A stretch of DNA of 64,000 bases from Pararge aegeria (lineage: Eukaryota; Arthropoda; Insecta; Lepidoptera; Nymphalidae): positions 11,991,501 to 12,055,500 of the forward strand of contig NC_053196.1 of assembly GCF_905163445.1 (NCBI RefSeq). Direction: 5' to 3'. Positions 44,395 to 54,713 of this stretch are shown here, one piece after another. Under the pieces are notes generated by a model. It saw only the letters and a program-made list of their open reading frames with translations, had not been told where the DNA came from and ran no database searches. The position numbers were made by a program, and so were the translations under genes. Numbering within the stretch: position 1 is the stretch's first letter; the number at the start of each line of letters is the position of its first letter.

Positions 44395-44630
44395 ACTTTT
44401 GAACACCATCAAGATCAGATAAGTTGCATATCTGCTAAGGCACGAGAGACCTCCTTCGACTTATTATGATTGAAATAGTTGCAGGAAGAAGAGGCGTTGG
44501 TCGCAGAAAAAAGTCCTGGTTACGTAACATCAGAGAGTGGACTGGAATCGCGAGTGCAGCAGAATTATTTCGCCTCGCGAAAAATAGACAAGAATTTACA
44601 AAGCTGACTGCCAACCTTCGCTAGTCGAAG
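44395..44630 (+). pseudogene. LINE ORF2 C-terminal remnant
   Basis: A frame of about 55 codons from about 44459 reads GRRGVGRRKKSWLRNIREWT, then ASAAELFRLAKNRQEF and ends ANLR-stop near 44626. It is the familiar C-terminus of lepidopteran endonuclease/reverse-transcriptase LINE proteins. Upstream, YLLRHERP in another frame shows a frameshift. Catalytic domains are gone. Confidence 0.75.
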
Positions 44631-45725
44631 AAGGTGTTAAAAACTTAACCGATTTATTTGTCATAATCTATACTTACAGAAATTTATTGGGTTCATGATT
44701 ATACACATCAATTTTATTACTAGGTGTTCTTTGAAATATTTTAGAAATTTTAAGAAAAGTCAACTGACTTGTTGCATGGCTATTAAAAACCCCTCGACTT
44801 CTATCTGATTCCCGTCGACAGATCATGATTAAGAGATTATCTGATTACCGTAAAAAAAACTTATGTTAGTCTAAACTAAAACACAGAAAAAAGGACTTCT
44901 AGAAGGCGGGTATAATGAATACAAATTTTGCTTTGTCTGCATTTCAAATACGTCTACTCATAATTCTATTATGCCATTTAGTTGATAAATGATGTAGAAA
45001 TTAATGTAAGTGCTTGTAAACATCTGCTCATAAGCTGAGAAAACATTCTTTGACGTCACATTACATTTCGAGTTCCGCCTAATATCCTCCGAGGCATCGT
45101 CTCCATTGATATAATTATTGTCAAACGTCATACACATAAACCTTTCTTGGGTTTCATACATTTCTTACATGCGTGGATGATTTTCTGCGCGGAATATAGT
45201 AAATTATTTACGCCGAATACCCCAAATTGAATAGAGAAGGTTCAAAAACGTGATCGCCTTTTGGAGGCATCGTTTTCTTACAAAAGGGGAACGAATAAAG
45301 CATCATATTTATTTCATAATAAATGACAATTATCGTAAATTGATTTCCGAGCCGACAATACTTATGCAGCTAACCAAACATTGGCCAGAATAGGCCAGAA
45401 AGGATAGGCCGATGTCATTGTTGAGATATTCGTGAGTACAAAAGGTATCTTTCTTGTTACTTTGAGACGTATTATAGAAGAGGTTTGTATTCATTGTGAT
45501 AGAGGCAACAAATATTAATATTATGTATGAATATTGGACGCTTGGTTTTCGGTTGTGCGGAGTACTTGGTTATAAATAGGATTGAGTGTAGCAAAGTAAA
45601 TAGATAAATGCGTGTTTGTTTTATTTTAGATTACTGAGTGCTGTTACATGAGAAAAGAATGAAACTATTAATAATCTATGTAGTTTATCGCATGAAAAAA
45701 ATATATCTAATATTTTGTCTGGTGG
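44631..45725. other. No gene recognised
   Basis: AT-rich; the 67-codon minus ORF at 44958-45161 has no domain. Confidence 0.35.
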
Positions 45726-45729
45726 GAGG

Positions 45730-45815
45730 CTCTGACTATGGCTCTGGCAAGGACGTGCTGCTACGCGATTTAGCGTTCCGGTACGATGTCGCGTCGAAAC
45801 CGATTATGGCTATCA
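45730..45815 (+). mobile_element. SINE-C fragment
   Basis: ACGTGCTGCTACGCGATTTA then GTTCCGGTACGATGTCGCG matches the middle of SINE-C. Confidence 0.6.
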
Positions 45816-45831
45816 TCACCATCATCACGTC

Positions 45832-46112
45832 AACCGATTGAAGTCTCTGCTGGCATAGGTCTTTTGTAGGGAGTTCTAAAATTCATGATCTTGGGCAGCT
45901 TGGTACCGCGGCTCCCAGCGACTCGTTTGATGTCGTCTGACCACCACAGTGCGGATTGGTGAACTCGGCACACTTTTGAGAACATAATGTAGATTTCTCA
46001 GGCGTGCAGGTTTCCTCACGATGTTTTTCTTCACCGTTACAGCAAGTGATATTTTAATTACTTAAAACACACATAAGTTAAAGGTGCGTGCTGGGATTCG
46101 AACTATGCTATA
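45832..46112 (-). mobile_element. LINE-R tail joined to a SINE-B body
   Basis: 45832-45954 (CAACCGATTGAAGTCTCTGC to GATGTCGTCTGACCACC) is the reverse of an RTE-like LINE C-terminus, also seen at 50.2 and 59.3 kb. It passes directly into SINE-B sequence (GTGCGGATTGGTGAACTCG onward) with no gap. Confidence 0.6.
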
Positions 46113-46124
46113 CTATTGATGAGT

Positions 46125-46320
46125 TTCTTAATGTCCAGGTTGCTCAGAAGCAAGCCGCTCCGTTTTCGTCTCACACAAGTTAGAACAATGATTGTTAAAT
46201 TGTAGAATGATGTTGGAAAAGAGCAACTACTGAGTTTCTTGCCGGCTTCTTATCGGTAGAATCTGCCTTCCGAACCGGTGGTTGAGTCACTACAAACAGA
46301 CATACTTGACGTTTCTTGAA
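46125..46320 (+). mobile_element. LINE 3' untranslated fragment
   Basis: GAGTTTCTTGCCGGCTTCTT, CGGTAGAATCTGCCTTCCG and CACTACAAACAGACATACTT form the 3' tail of a very common lepidopteran LINE. Confidence 0.65.
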
Positions 46321-46500
46321 ATTTTACAATAAACTACCAGTTGATATCTTGGAGATGTCTCTTAAAAAGTTCAAAGTTTGTATTAAACTTAAGCTTATAG
46401 AAAAGTCCTATTATAGGTAATATTAAGGACTACGTCAACGATAAAAAAGCTTGGGTGTAAATTTTTGTTCTAACCGGATTGCTTCTTTAATAGTTTTAAA
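46318..46500 (+). pseudogene. LINE C-terminal remnant (KFKVCIK type)
   Basis: A frame reads FYNKLPVDILEMSLKKFKVC then, after a shift, YVNDKKAWV and a stop. It is the same sequence as at 19.8 kb. The untranslated tail lies before it rather than after, so two partial copies are joined head to tail. Confidence 0.55.
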
Positions 46501-46504
46501 TGTC

Positions 46505-47010
46505 AATGTGAGATGGTGATATAAAAAAAAAACACAACCGCCTAAGTTTGCTGCGGACTTCTTCTTAGACGTTTGGAGTCCTCCTAGCTTTAGCTTTAAG
46601 TTGAAGAATTTACTTATCGCTATCTCGGGAATTTATTTATTTATTTATAATGGACAACCAACAGTAGATACATTAAAACTTGCTCTGTTTTTTGGAATGT
46701 GTCATATATTAAATGTTCAACTATTTACAGTTTATCACAGCATGCATTAAAATGTAAAAAGTCATTCTTATAAATTAGTTACAGTTAATTATTAGTCTGT
46801 TAATATAAACCTTTAAAAGTATAAATATTTAAAGATAAGTTACAATGAAAAATTTAACTTAATCAATTATTAGGAGACAAAACAAAAATAAATTAAATCG
46901 GATCTATCAACTCACTTCTATGTCATATTTTACATGTAACGTGCCATCAAAAGTGTCAGCTTTGTGCCTATTTGTATAAATAAATATTTGACTTTTACTT
47001 TGACTTTACG
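46505..47010 (+). mobile_element. REP-1 element with nested insertion
   Basis: REP-1 parts lie at 46505-46625 and about 46905-47010 (CATATTTTACATGTAACGTG to AATAAATATTTGACTTT). Between them 46626-46905 holds foreign DNA starting with TTATTTATTTATTTATAATG, a minus-strand retroelement tail. Small direct repeats around ATCT flank the insert. Confidence 0.65.
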
Positions 47011-47840
47011 CATAACTTCGCAAATATTTACAACCTAATTGTTTTAAAGACACCCCACTGTCTCAATCAGCTGCTCATATCAAGACGCACTCGCTGAAAT
47101 TGTTCGCGACTTGTCAAACATTCACAATGAGTGGTCATCAATAAGCCAACTTCCTTAAAGATGTCGTTCGTGCTAAAAACTAAATAAGGGTCCACCCAGG
47201 TGCATACAATTAGGGCATAATCACTATATTTGGAGTGTTGTCACGGAAATTCTTAGAAGCTCATTGTTGGCCGCCACCCAGTAGAGGAGTGTTTGCAAAC
47301 GGTCTGAATAAGCCAGCCCCAATATTTGCCTTACGAATGAACGAAACAAAGCCTCCGGTGGGACAGTTAGCGTTTTCTTGCGAGTCACGAGGACAATGTT
47401 AAGGAGTAGTTTCGCTAGCCCTAGTATTGTTTGATTTAATAAACGAACGAAACTGAAGTTTTAAATATGAGAAATGTTGCTTACGTATCAAACTCAATCT
47501 ATACTATACATAATATCTCATCTTATAGCTATAGAAATATCTACTATTTTTTTTTAATGATGAATGTCATACCCACTTGGAAAGGTGCCAAGAATTCTGG
47601 CTGCATTTTACATTTTTTTTTAAAACCAGGCATATCCTTTGCGTAAGAAATGAGTGTTTTCTTCTGTCGCCAGATGAGGCAATCAACTACGGTTTAATGT
47701 CTCGCTAGAATTTCTTATTGATCTTAATAGATACATGGATATCTTTATATTAACTGGTCACAATTTATCTACATAATGATACACAAACTGTTAGTGCGAA
47801 AGTAAAACTATGGTACTTCTTTAACCATGGTTTAAATATA
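47011..47840. other. No gene recognised
   Basis: Less AT-rich in places (47050-47420) but without a supported ORF or repeat. Confidence 0.4.
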
Positions 47841-47842
47841 TA

Positions 47843-47938
47843 ATCAACATCATCATCATCATCATATTAACCCAATACGGGCCTACTACAGGGAACGGGT
47901 CTCCTCCCACAATGAGAAGGGGTTAAGGGGGTGAGGAT
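47843..47938 (-). mobile_element. SINE-B 3' fragment with CAT run
   Basis: A CATCATCATCATCATCAT run, CCAATACGGGCCTACTACAG and CTCCTCCCACAATGAGAAGG are the 3' end of SINE-B in reverse. Confidence 0.65.
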
Positions 47939-48450
47939 TGGTTTTAATATATTCTTAAATGTAATAGAGCTAATTAGATAGCAGTTGGTTTTGTCCAGGC
48001 AACCGAAATTCAAAAATTTTGTACCTATACTTTGTGTCTCCCTGTCTGTTTCCTAAACCATCTCTATCAGATTCACATTTTAGACAAGAAGCGACGTATA
48101 TTTTGTAATAGCTACTGAAACAGTTCCCTAAAAGGAATTTAGCGAGCACAGGCGTCTATGTTTGCACGTCCACGGACGTCGCTGCGGGAGGTTCGACCAC
48201 CGCGTCCTAATGCCGTATTGTTAATATTTTATTGTATTAACCACGCGCTGCTCGAGTCATCCCGTTAAATAAGTTAACAGCACGAGATTGGCGATGTGGC
48301 ATAAATTCTGCTTAAGCATTGTATTGAAGACGATTTATTATGGTGACAAAGTTATAGACGGCTAAAATTCAATTATGTAGACTCTTACCTGTCAAATACT
48401 TCAACTGTATAATTGTCTAAAGGGACTATATGTATACGTTTCGTTTATAT
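47939..48450. other. No gene recognised
   Basis: A GC-richer patch at 48140-48290 (GCACGTCCACGGACGTCGCT) contains a short palindrome but no ORF. Confidence 0.35.
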
Positions 48451-48453
48451 AAC

Positions 48454-48635
48454 AGCCTCGTTGGTCTAATGGTGAGCATGGTCGACTGCAGATTGACGAG
48501 CTCCTGGGTTCGAACCCGGTGAGGAATTGGTTTTTGTGACAGAGCTGGTCAGGGGAAGTATTACCGTCCTGCTTTTTTCTGCCGCCAAGCAGTATTGCTG
48601 ATTTCCGGTCTCAAGTGATAAAAAAAAAATTTGTT
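48454..48635 (+). mobile_element. SINE-D, tRNA-derived, with A tail
   Basis: Head AGCCTCGTTGGTCTAATGGT (A box) and CTGGGTTCGAACCCGGTGAG (B box), spaced like a tRNA. The acceptor stem does not close and a 100-bp body with a final A10 run follows, so it is a SINE. It is the only clear copy in the window. Confidence 0.75.
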
Positions 48636-48671
48636 TAATTTAATTTGTTAATAGTTTAATTTTTTATTCCT

Positions 48672-48815
48672 CAATAGGTTAGCCCTTGACTGCTACCTCA
48701 CCTGGTAGCAAGTGATGATGCAGTCGAAGATGGTACCAGGCTAACGTGCTAGGGGATTATATGACAGCTATTTAAACCTATCGGTTCAAGGCGACGTCGT
48801 ACAGTCTTTTAGTAA
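48672..48815 (-). mobile_element. SINE-C 3' half
   Basis: GGTTAGCCCTTGACTGCTAC, GGTAGCAAGTGATGATGCAG and a CGACGTCGTACAG segment are the SINE-C 3' half in reverse. Confidence 0.7.
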
Positions 48816-49600
48816 ATTTTTATATACCCAAAGTTCTTAAGTATTTACAAAGTTAAAATAAATGCAAATACGCGTATAATAGTCACTCATACACATCCTT
48901 TCAACGCTCAAACATAGTTGTGTTACCAACAAACAAGACCACAAAAGCTTCTTTACGGTGTCATTAAAAGCACAATCAGTACCACGAAGGAAGAGATAAG
49001 TCAACTCCACTGCTGATAGCATCCTGTGTAGATAGCGCGGTTTACTTTACAAATTGTTGAGGTAGGTCCGGTGAGTTGTCATTATTAATTTACCGTGGCA
49101 CGTAGGAATAAAGATCTTAATTGTATTTGTATTAGGTTTATAATAGATTGTACGTGGTATTCAAGTGCTTAGATTACAACTGCCTCGGGTATAAGCTTAA
49201 AATGCGCAATATTAATCGGACATTACAAAACTGATTTTGACGTGTGGTGTTTATATAATTTTATAAGTAGAATGGCTTATATTCTACTGAGTTTATTCGG
49301 ATACTTAAAAGTATAATTTTTTGACCTTTAGCACCTCGAGATTTTTTTTTCACCCATTATCTCGTATATCGCTATGGAAATATTACGAGTGCAGATAATT
49401 ATCTCGTAGCGCTCATTGTTACTATGCAGGGTAAGTTTGGCAGTCACCGTTTAACATATATTTTTCTAGAAGGGAATCTCCAATATCGGTCCGAATTAGA
49501 AATGATGATGTAAAGCGTTTTGTAGGAGTTCGATGGTGCAAAGGTGTAGGTGGAACCAAATTGATTAGTTCCTGATTACAGTCTTAGAAATATATAACTA
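48816..49600. other. No gene recognised
   Basis: AT-rich unique-looking sequence. Confidence 0.4.
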
Positions 49601-49639
49601 GTATTAGTACAAAAGATTGTATTACTATGAGGTACATAC

Positions 49640-50011
49640 ATTTGTTTATTATATGTATGTATACATATATATATATGTATATACGTTTATTTTATTATAT
49701 ATTTATTTTATTAATTCTTATATGTGTATGGTATATAGTATGTAGTATATATATATTTTTAATTTTTTTTTCTCTTGCCTGTGTATGTTTAATTGTTTGC
49801 ACTGTCCCTCTTGTTTTCTATTATTACTTTTACCAAGGGTTGTCTGTTAGAGATTGCTTTTGCAATAAGGCCGCCTTTGCACACAACTGTATTTAACTTT
49901 TTTTTATTATTATTATTATTTTTTTTTTAGTTGTTTGTAATTTTACTAATTTTTTTTTTGTTTCCTTGTATTGTTTCTAAGTTTGTATTATTCTAAATAA
50001 AATAAATAAAT
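49640..50011 (+). mobile_element. LINE-J 3' end, diverged copy
   Basis: TA-rich runs, then GGGTTGTCTGTTAGAGATTG, a hairpin at 49853-49866 (ATTGC-TTTT-GCAAT), AAGGCCGCCTTTGCACA and an ATAAATAAATAAATAAA tail. Compared with the 28.65-kb copy, both sides of the hairpin have changed but pairing is kept. Confidence 0.7.
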
Positions 50012-50159
50012 AAACTATTGTAGAATAACGAAACTCAAGCCAATGTTATCTATCTATCAGGATTGTAGATCTAGAATTTCCTACTCAGTTGTATAGAATA
50101 GAATAGAATAGAATGCTGCTGACATGCTGTAGACATTTTCAGGTGGATTTATCTCCATC

Positions 50160-50575
50160 ATGAATACATTTCAACCGATTAACGTCCATTGCTTGACATA
50201 GGTCGTTTGTAGACAGTTTCATAATCCACGGTCCTGGGCCGCATGATTCCAGCTACTCTCAGCGACTCACTTGACGTCGATGGGGGTAAACGAACGCTGC
50301 GATTTCCGGTGCAGGGTCGCCATTTCAGCACCTTGGAACCCCAACGTCCATCGGTTCTCCGAGCTATGTGCCCCAACTATTACCTTTTCATCATCTACGG
50401 ATCTTGTTATTTCTGATTTGATCACGTAGATATACTCCCAGCGTAGCTCTCTCCATCGCCCTCTAAGTGTCCCTGAGCCTTTGTCGTACGAGACCCATAA
50501 GAAGCAACCATGTGTCAGAGCCGTAAGTTATTACTGGCAACACTTACTGTTCGAACTTTGGTTTCGTCCATAATC
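50160..50575 (-). pseudogene. LINE-R (RTE-like) C-terminal remnant
   Basis: Minus-strand frames read YLRDQIRNNKIR and, downstream, GHIARRTDGRWGSKVLKWRP and SSESLRVAG to a stop. These are the closing residues of RTE-like LINE proteins in Lepidoptera. Upstream residues RAMERA appear in a shifted frame. Copies lie at 45.84 and 59.33 kb. Confidence 0.75.
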
Positions 50576-51020
50576 CCTCAGGTCAAAGTTTCTCTACATG
50601 AACAAGTATTATTATTATCAAGATATCTATTTAGGTACAACGTGAATAAATTGCATTACACCAATACCTTAAATCCCTTAACAAGTAAACTTCACCTCAA
50701 TAACAGACCCGGCATTATCAAAGTTTCCATAGACGTCAAGCTATGGCCTCATACTGGGCCATTATGCTCACAAACCGTCACACCTCAGTTCAAACTCCCT
50801 GACAATATTGTGAAACTTCACGCGACCCGCAGGGTTAGCAATTGTTGTCACACGTGCGCGGTAAATGGGCCCACAGTGGAATGTGTCAGCCCTATTTATA
50901 ACGCCTAATTGAATTATAGCCCTCGGTTTTCACTTAAGAGAGATAAAACAATTTAGTAAAACATTTATTAGAATTAGTTTTATATCTACTCCACATTTCT
51001 TCTGTTACTGGTGCTACATT
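50576..51020. other. ORF without support
   Basis: The 132-codon plus-strand ORF at 50510-50908 begins inside the reversed LINE remnant and shows no domain. I regard it as chance. Confidence 0.45.
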
Positions 51021-51024
51021 TCAC

Positions 51025-51291
51025 GACGGCCGATTGGCGCAGTGGGCAGCGACCCTGCTCTCTGAGTCCAAGGCCGTGGGTTCGATTCCCACAACTGGAA
51101 AATGTTTGTGTGATGAGCATGAATGTTCTTCAGTGTCTGGGTGTTTATATGTATTTTCTAAGTATTTATGTATATATAATTCATAAAAATATTCATCAGT
51201 CATCTTAGTTCCCATAACACAAGCTACGCTTACTTTGGGGCTAGGTGGCGATGTGTGTATTGTCGAAGTATATTTATTTATTTATTTATTT
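51025..51291 (+). mobile_element. SINE-A, full length, well preserved
   Basis: GACGGCCGATTGGCGCAGTG, B box GGGTTCGATTCCC, full body and a TTTATTTATTTATTT tail. The closest to a consensus among the ten copies. Confidence 0.9.
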
Positions 51292-51409
51292 CAACTGCAT
51301 CATATACCGTACCGAATTAATATTATAAACTTATTCTTCGGTCCGATTTATGAATAGTACTCTGATCTTCGTTATAAATTCGAATGAATAGTATATAATA
51401 ATTAGATAA

Positions 51410-51564
51410 GTAAATAAATATACTACGACAATACACAAATCACTCTCCTCTAGCCCCAAAGTAAGCGTAGATCGTGTTATGGGTATTAAGATGACTGATG
51501 AATATTTGAATGAATAATATATACATAAAAACTTTTACATATACAATGCGCCATTCGGCCGTCC
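51410..51564 (-). mobile_element. SINE-A with internal deletion
   Basis: The tail half (AATATACTACGACAATACAC, GCCCCAAAGTAAGCGTAG) is joined to the first bases of the head (GCGCCATTCGGCCGTCC); the middle, including the B box, is gone. Confidence 0.75.
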
Positions 51565-51832
51565 AAATTTATTCTGTTTATCAGCAACGCATAAATATAA
51601 TCCAATAAACGCTTTACAAATACTTTTACTAATCATAGGTGTAATCCGTTAAATAGCAAGATTTTGTGATAAAGGTTCCCCATGGTATGTATGAGAATGA
51701 TGGCTGACTCGACTGACTTTTCTCAACAAGCCACGGTCTACCAGTAAAGGATCTCGCATGTAATCCAAACATTCGCGTTGAGTGCTCGGCACATATTTGT
51801 TTTGTTAGATTCGGACTGTTATCTTTGCAAAC
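51565..51832. other. Sequence upstream of the candidate exon
   Basis: No repeat known from this window. If the exon at 51833 is real, this would hold its 5' untranslated region and promoter; no TATA box is obvious. Confidence 0.35.
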
Positions 51833-51921
51833 ATGGAGGCTGTTTGGTTAAGAGGGATGGCGGCGGCAAACACCGCCATGAATTTCGTGTTTAGTTTAGA
51901 TTTGTCGGATTTTCGTGGAAG
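51833..51921 (+). CDS. Possible first coding exon, unknown protein
   Basis: An ATG in a good context (GCAAACATGG) opens 29 complete codons, MEAVWLRGMAAANTAMNFVF followed by nine more residues, then AG|GTAAAT, a strong splice-donor pattern. The frame meets a stop (TAA) only inside the putative intron. The exon would end after the second base of codon 30. The sequence is not repeated elsewhere in the window and is more GC-rich than its surroundings. I do not recognise the protein; the first part is mildly hydrophobic but not a clear signal peptide. The partner exon would lie beyond this window or be unrecognised. A chance ORF remains quite possible. Confidence 0.3.
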
Positions 51922-52960
51922 GTAAATAAACGAAGTCAATTCTGTATCGATTCGGCATATTTTGATAGTATTTTAAGATTTTAAAGAAGTTTTGGGTTTA
52001 GGGGCATATTATTTTGAAAATCCATGAATTTAGAAAGCCACTGTAAAAGGTAACATTAGCCATATTTTTATTTTTATGTTGTGTAATACGTCTGCTCCTG
52101 TCATCAAATCACAGCCTTTAAACTGTTAGGCACAGATCATGGCCAAGCCAAGCCAACCAGCCAAAAAAGTATTTAGAAGATCTAGCTTAGTAGTTTGATA
52201 TCTTCCTTTTCAATTGGTAGAATGAACCTTGCTATAAAAAAAAACTTTTATTTATGAGCAGTCTTTCAAGTGGACACTGTGTACAATAAAATATAAACGT
52301 CTTTGAATCCTATAAATTTAATTTGACTTAAGCGTAACGAGAACATTACTGATCTATGAAGAGCATTCAATGAATATACTACTTCACTTGAAAAACTATT
52401 ACAAAAGGATTCTCTTATAGTACAAGTAAGCACCTACGTAGAATAGGGTGCGTATCAAATTAACACCGAAAGAACATTCATTCAAGATACTTCATAGGAG
52501 ATAATAAGGAAACGTGAATTATCCGCTTTGAAGGTAAAAAATTTGGACAATTTTTGTTAGGTTCGGTATGAGAAGCCTTAGATGTGGCATCCGCTATTCA
52601 CAACGATTGTGCACACCAAGTTCAGTCCATTCATGAGTCCAACGAAGCAAATATCCTTCGTAAATCGTAAATCGAATCGGAAGACGTCCACTTTAAAGTT
52701 TTACTTATGTAGTCTAGCGGTAAAAAGGTAGACTGACGGCATACCTAAATATCAGTAACAGCCTAAAGAATCTATTTGGTATATAGATACGTAAAGTCAG
52801 CTCCGATTTTTTCGAACCTAGTCAGAAACTAGTGGGTGACGTCCCACAGGTTATATTTTCTCGAGTGTGTTAAAGAACTTCATATTCTTGTTCCTCCGGC
52901 ACCATTCTACCATAAACAGCGAGACGCTGTGAACGGTGGAGTCCTATGCAGTTGACATTC
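51922..52960. other. No gene recognised
   Basis: AT-rich. If 51833-51921 is an exon this is intron. About 52470-52860 may hold decayed LINE coding upstream of the next feature, but I could not read a frame. Confidence 0.35.
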
Positions 52961-53135
52961 ACGAAGCGCGTTTCATCTACGTTTCTGATACGTACCGCTT
53001 AGGTTTGGAAAGCTCTTCCTGCATCGGTGTTTGCTGCCACATACAACTTGAATGCCTTCAAGGCAAGAGTGAATAGGCATTTCCTAGGTAAGCCCAAGTC
53101 CCAACTAAGACTGCATCATTGCTTTGCAATATAGT
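52961..53135 (+). pseudogene. LINE C-terminal remnant
   Basis: A frame reads RVSSTFLIRTA, a stop, then VWKALPASVFAATYNLNAFK and ARVNRHFLGKP before the final stop. The LP...F...YNL..FK.RVNRH pattern is typical of LINE ORF2 ends in Lepidoptera. One internal stop shows it is dead. Confidence 0.7.
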
Positions 53136-54040
53136 TTGCATAATAGTTGTAGATCCTATATAGTAATAAAATAAAAAATTTAGTAATGTTTAACGATCAT
53201 TTTACGCTTTTAAGTTAATTTGTAATTACGAACATAACTAAAAAAACATCGCACGTGCAGCAATAAAACTGTATTAGACATTTCCGATATAAACCATATA
53301 ATGTGTTATTATATTTTAAAGTAAAATGTACGTTGCGCAGGCGGAAAAAAAGCGAAATTATCGAGACTATAATGAGCCCCTATGCACAGCGTGAGTCCGA
53401 AACTCGATCAATAGGAATTTATTGGCCAGATTCGCAAAGCAACGCTTCCTTTTAAAGTTTCGATTGTTAAGGCGGGCAGGCATTTTTTTATTTTTTTCGA
53501 GATTTCTTTTTTTTTCCGAGATAATAGGACGGCGCGAGCTCTATTCCTCCTTGCTATTATGCTCGAAACTGAAATGACAGTAAGAGTAACGCCCACTTTT
53601 TAATTCTTTTTGTCCGAATCTTCGAGTTTTTAAAGATTATAGAATGGTGCGTGAATAGACCTTGGAGCGGTTTTGGACGTGAATGGATGGGCGGAAAATT
53701 ATATTTTATTTTTAATTTCCTATTAGCTATGCAATTGCTTTTGAACTGGCTATTTCATTTTTTCTGCATTTCTCTCACTTGGTTTACGAAAGTTTAAAGC
53801 AGAAAACTGAAAAATAAAACCAAGATTTTATTTGCTGCCTTTTTTTCGAATCGATTTTTTAACGTAACCGGAGGTTAAAACTTAGGTACGTAGGTAAATA
53901 GAAGACTAGATACCTTTATTTATTTTACCCTCTTAAATAATAAATGAGACATAATGTTTTTACCTAATTTTAAAATGATACCTATATTAATGTATCTTAT
54001 TTATTTTTACGGTCTCAATCTATTTTGATATTGGATATAA
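53136..54040. other. No gene recognised
   Basis: AT-rich; the minus ORF at 53408-53596 is basic and low in complexity. Confidence 0.4.
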
Positions 54041-54127
54041 GCAGGCATTACTTTGCGGAATTCCAATATATATGAGGTAACCACTTACTCATTTTAAAGT
54101 CAACATGTCCTGAGGATGCTCCATTGA
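54041..54127 (+). mobile_element. Fragment of the hammerhead-bearing element
   Basis: AAGCAGGCATTACTTTGCGG is the reverse of the flank seen at 14.3 and 57.54 kb. It is followed by AAAGTCAACATGTCCTGAGGA, which matches the start of the ribozyme motif up to GATGCTCC and then stops. The GAAA half is absent, so this copy cannot be active. Confidence 0.5.
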
Positions 54128-54348
54128 CGGATTAAATAATTTAAAATATCACTTGCTTTGACGGTGAAGTAAAACATCGCGAGGAAACCTGTATGCTTGA
54201 GAGTTCTTTATACCGTTCTCAAAGGTATGTGGGGTCCACGAATCCGCATTGGGCTAGCGTGGTGGCTTACGGCCTTAACCCCTTCTCATTGTGGGAGGAG
54301 ACCTGTGCCCTGTAGACGAGCGATATGGTGATGATAATAAGTTACACG
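54128..54348 (+). mobile_element. SINE-B, headless, fused to the fragment before it
   Basis: AAAATATCACTTGCTTTGAC, GAGGAAACCTGTATGCTTGA and GTGGGAGGAGACCTGTGCCC are SINE-B body. The tRNA-like head is replaced by the ribozyme-element fragment. Confidence 0.75.
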
Positions 54349-54397
54349 GTAAGTACAGCTTTGCCTGCTTTTCACAGACTGTAGCAAATATGCATTA

Positions 54398-54713
54398 TCT
54401 TTATGTATATAATTCTTGTGTGCGTGTGTATGTCACTGAACTCCTCCTAAACGGCTGGACCGATTTGAATGAATTTTTTGGTATGCCTTTGGGTGGCACC
54501 CTGGATGGTTTAGATTCACAAATCAGCCCGACAGATGGCGCTGGGGTCCGCTTGTATCTTTATATATATATTTCTTGTGTGCGTGTGTATGTCAATGAAC
54601 TCCTCCTAGACGGCTGGACCGATTTGAATGAATTTTTTGGTATACGTTTGGGTGGCACCCTAGATGGTTTAGATTCACAAATAAGCCCGACAGATGGCGC
54701 TGCGGTCCGCTAG
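54398..54713 (+). mobile_element. Tandem dimer of a short Helitron
   Basis: Unit 1 is 54398-54556 (159 bp) and unit 2 is 54557-54713. Both begin TC after an A and share ACTCCTCCTA, GGCTGGACCGATTTGAATGA, GGTTTAGATTCACAAAT and CCCGACAGATGGCGCTG. Unit 2 ends GGTCCGCTAG followed by T, a normal Helitron end; unit 1 ends GGTCCGCTTG, so its CTAG has mutated. Since 159 is a multiple of three, a 140-codon ORF runs through both units, which is an accident of length. Confidence 0.75.

Noticed and set aside
50510..50908. 132-codon plus-strand ORF
   Set aside because: It starts inside a reversed LINE remnant and has no recognisable domain, splice signal or start context.
51025..51098. tRNA-like heads of SINEs as true tRNA genes (also at 10.2, 17.0, 25.1, 36.1, 48.45 and 56.3 kb)
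   Set aside because: The A and B boxes are there, but the acceptor stem does not close and each head is followed by a repeated body.
54291..54713. 140-codon ORF with a repeated peptide
   Set aside because: The repeat is the Helitron dimer; the frame stays open only because the unit length is a multiple of three.
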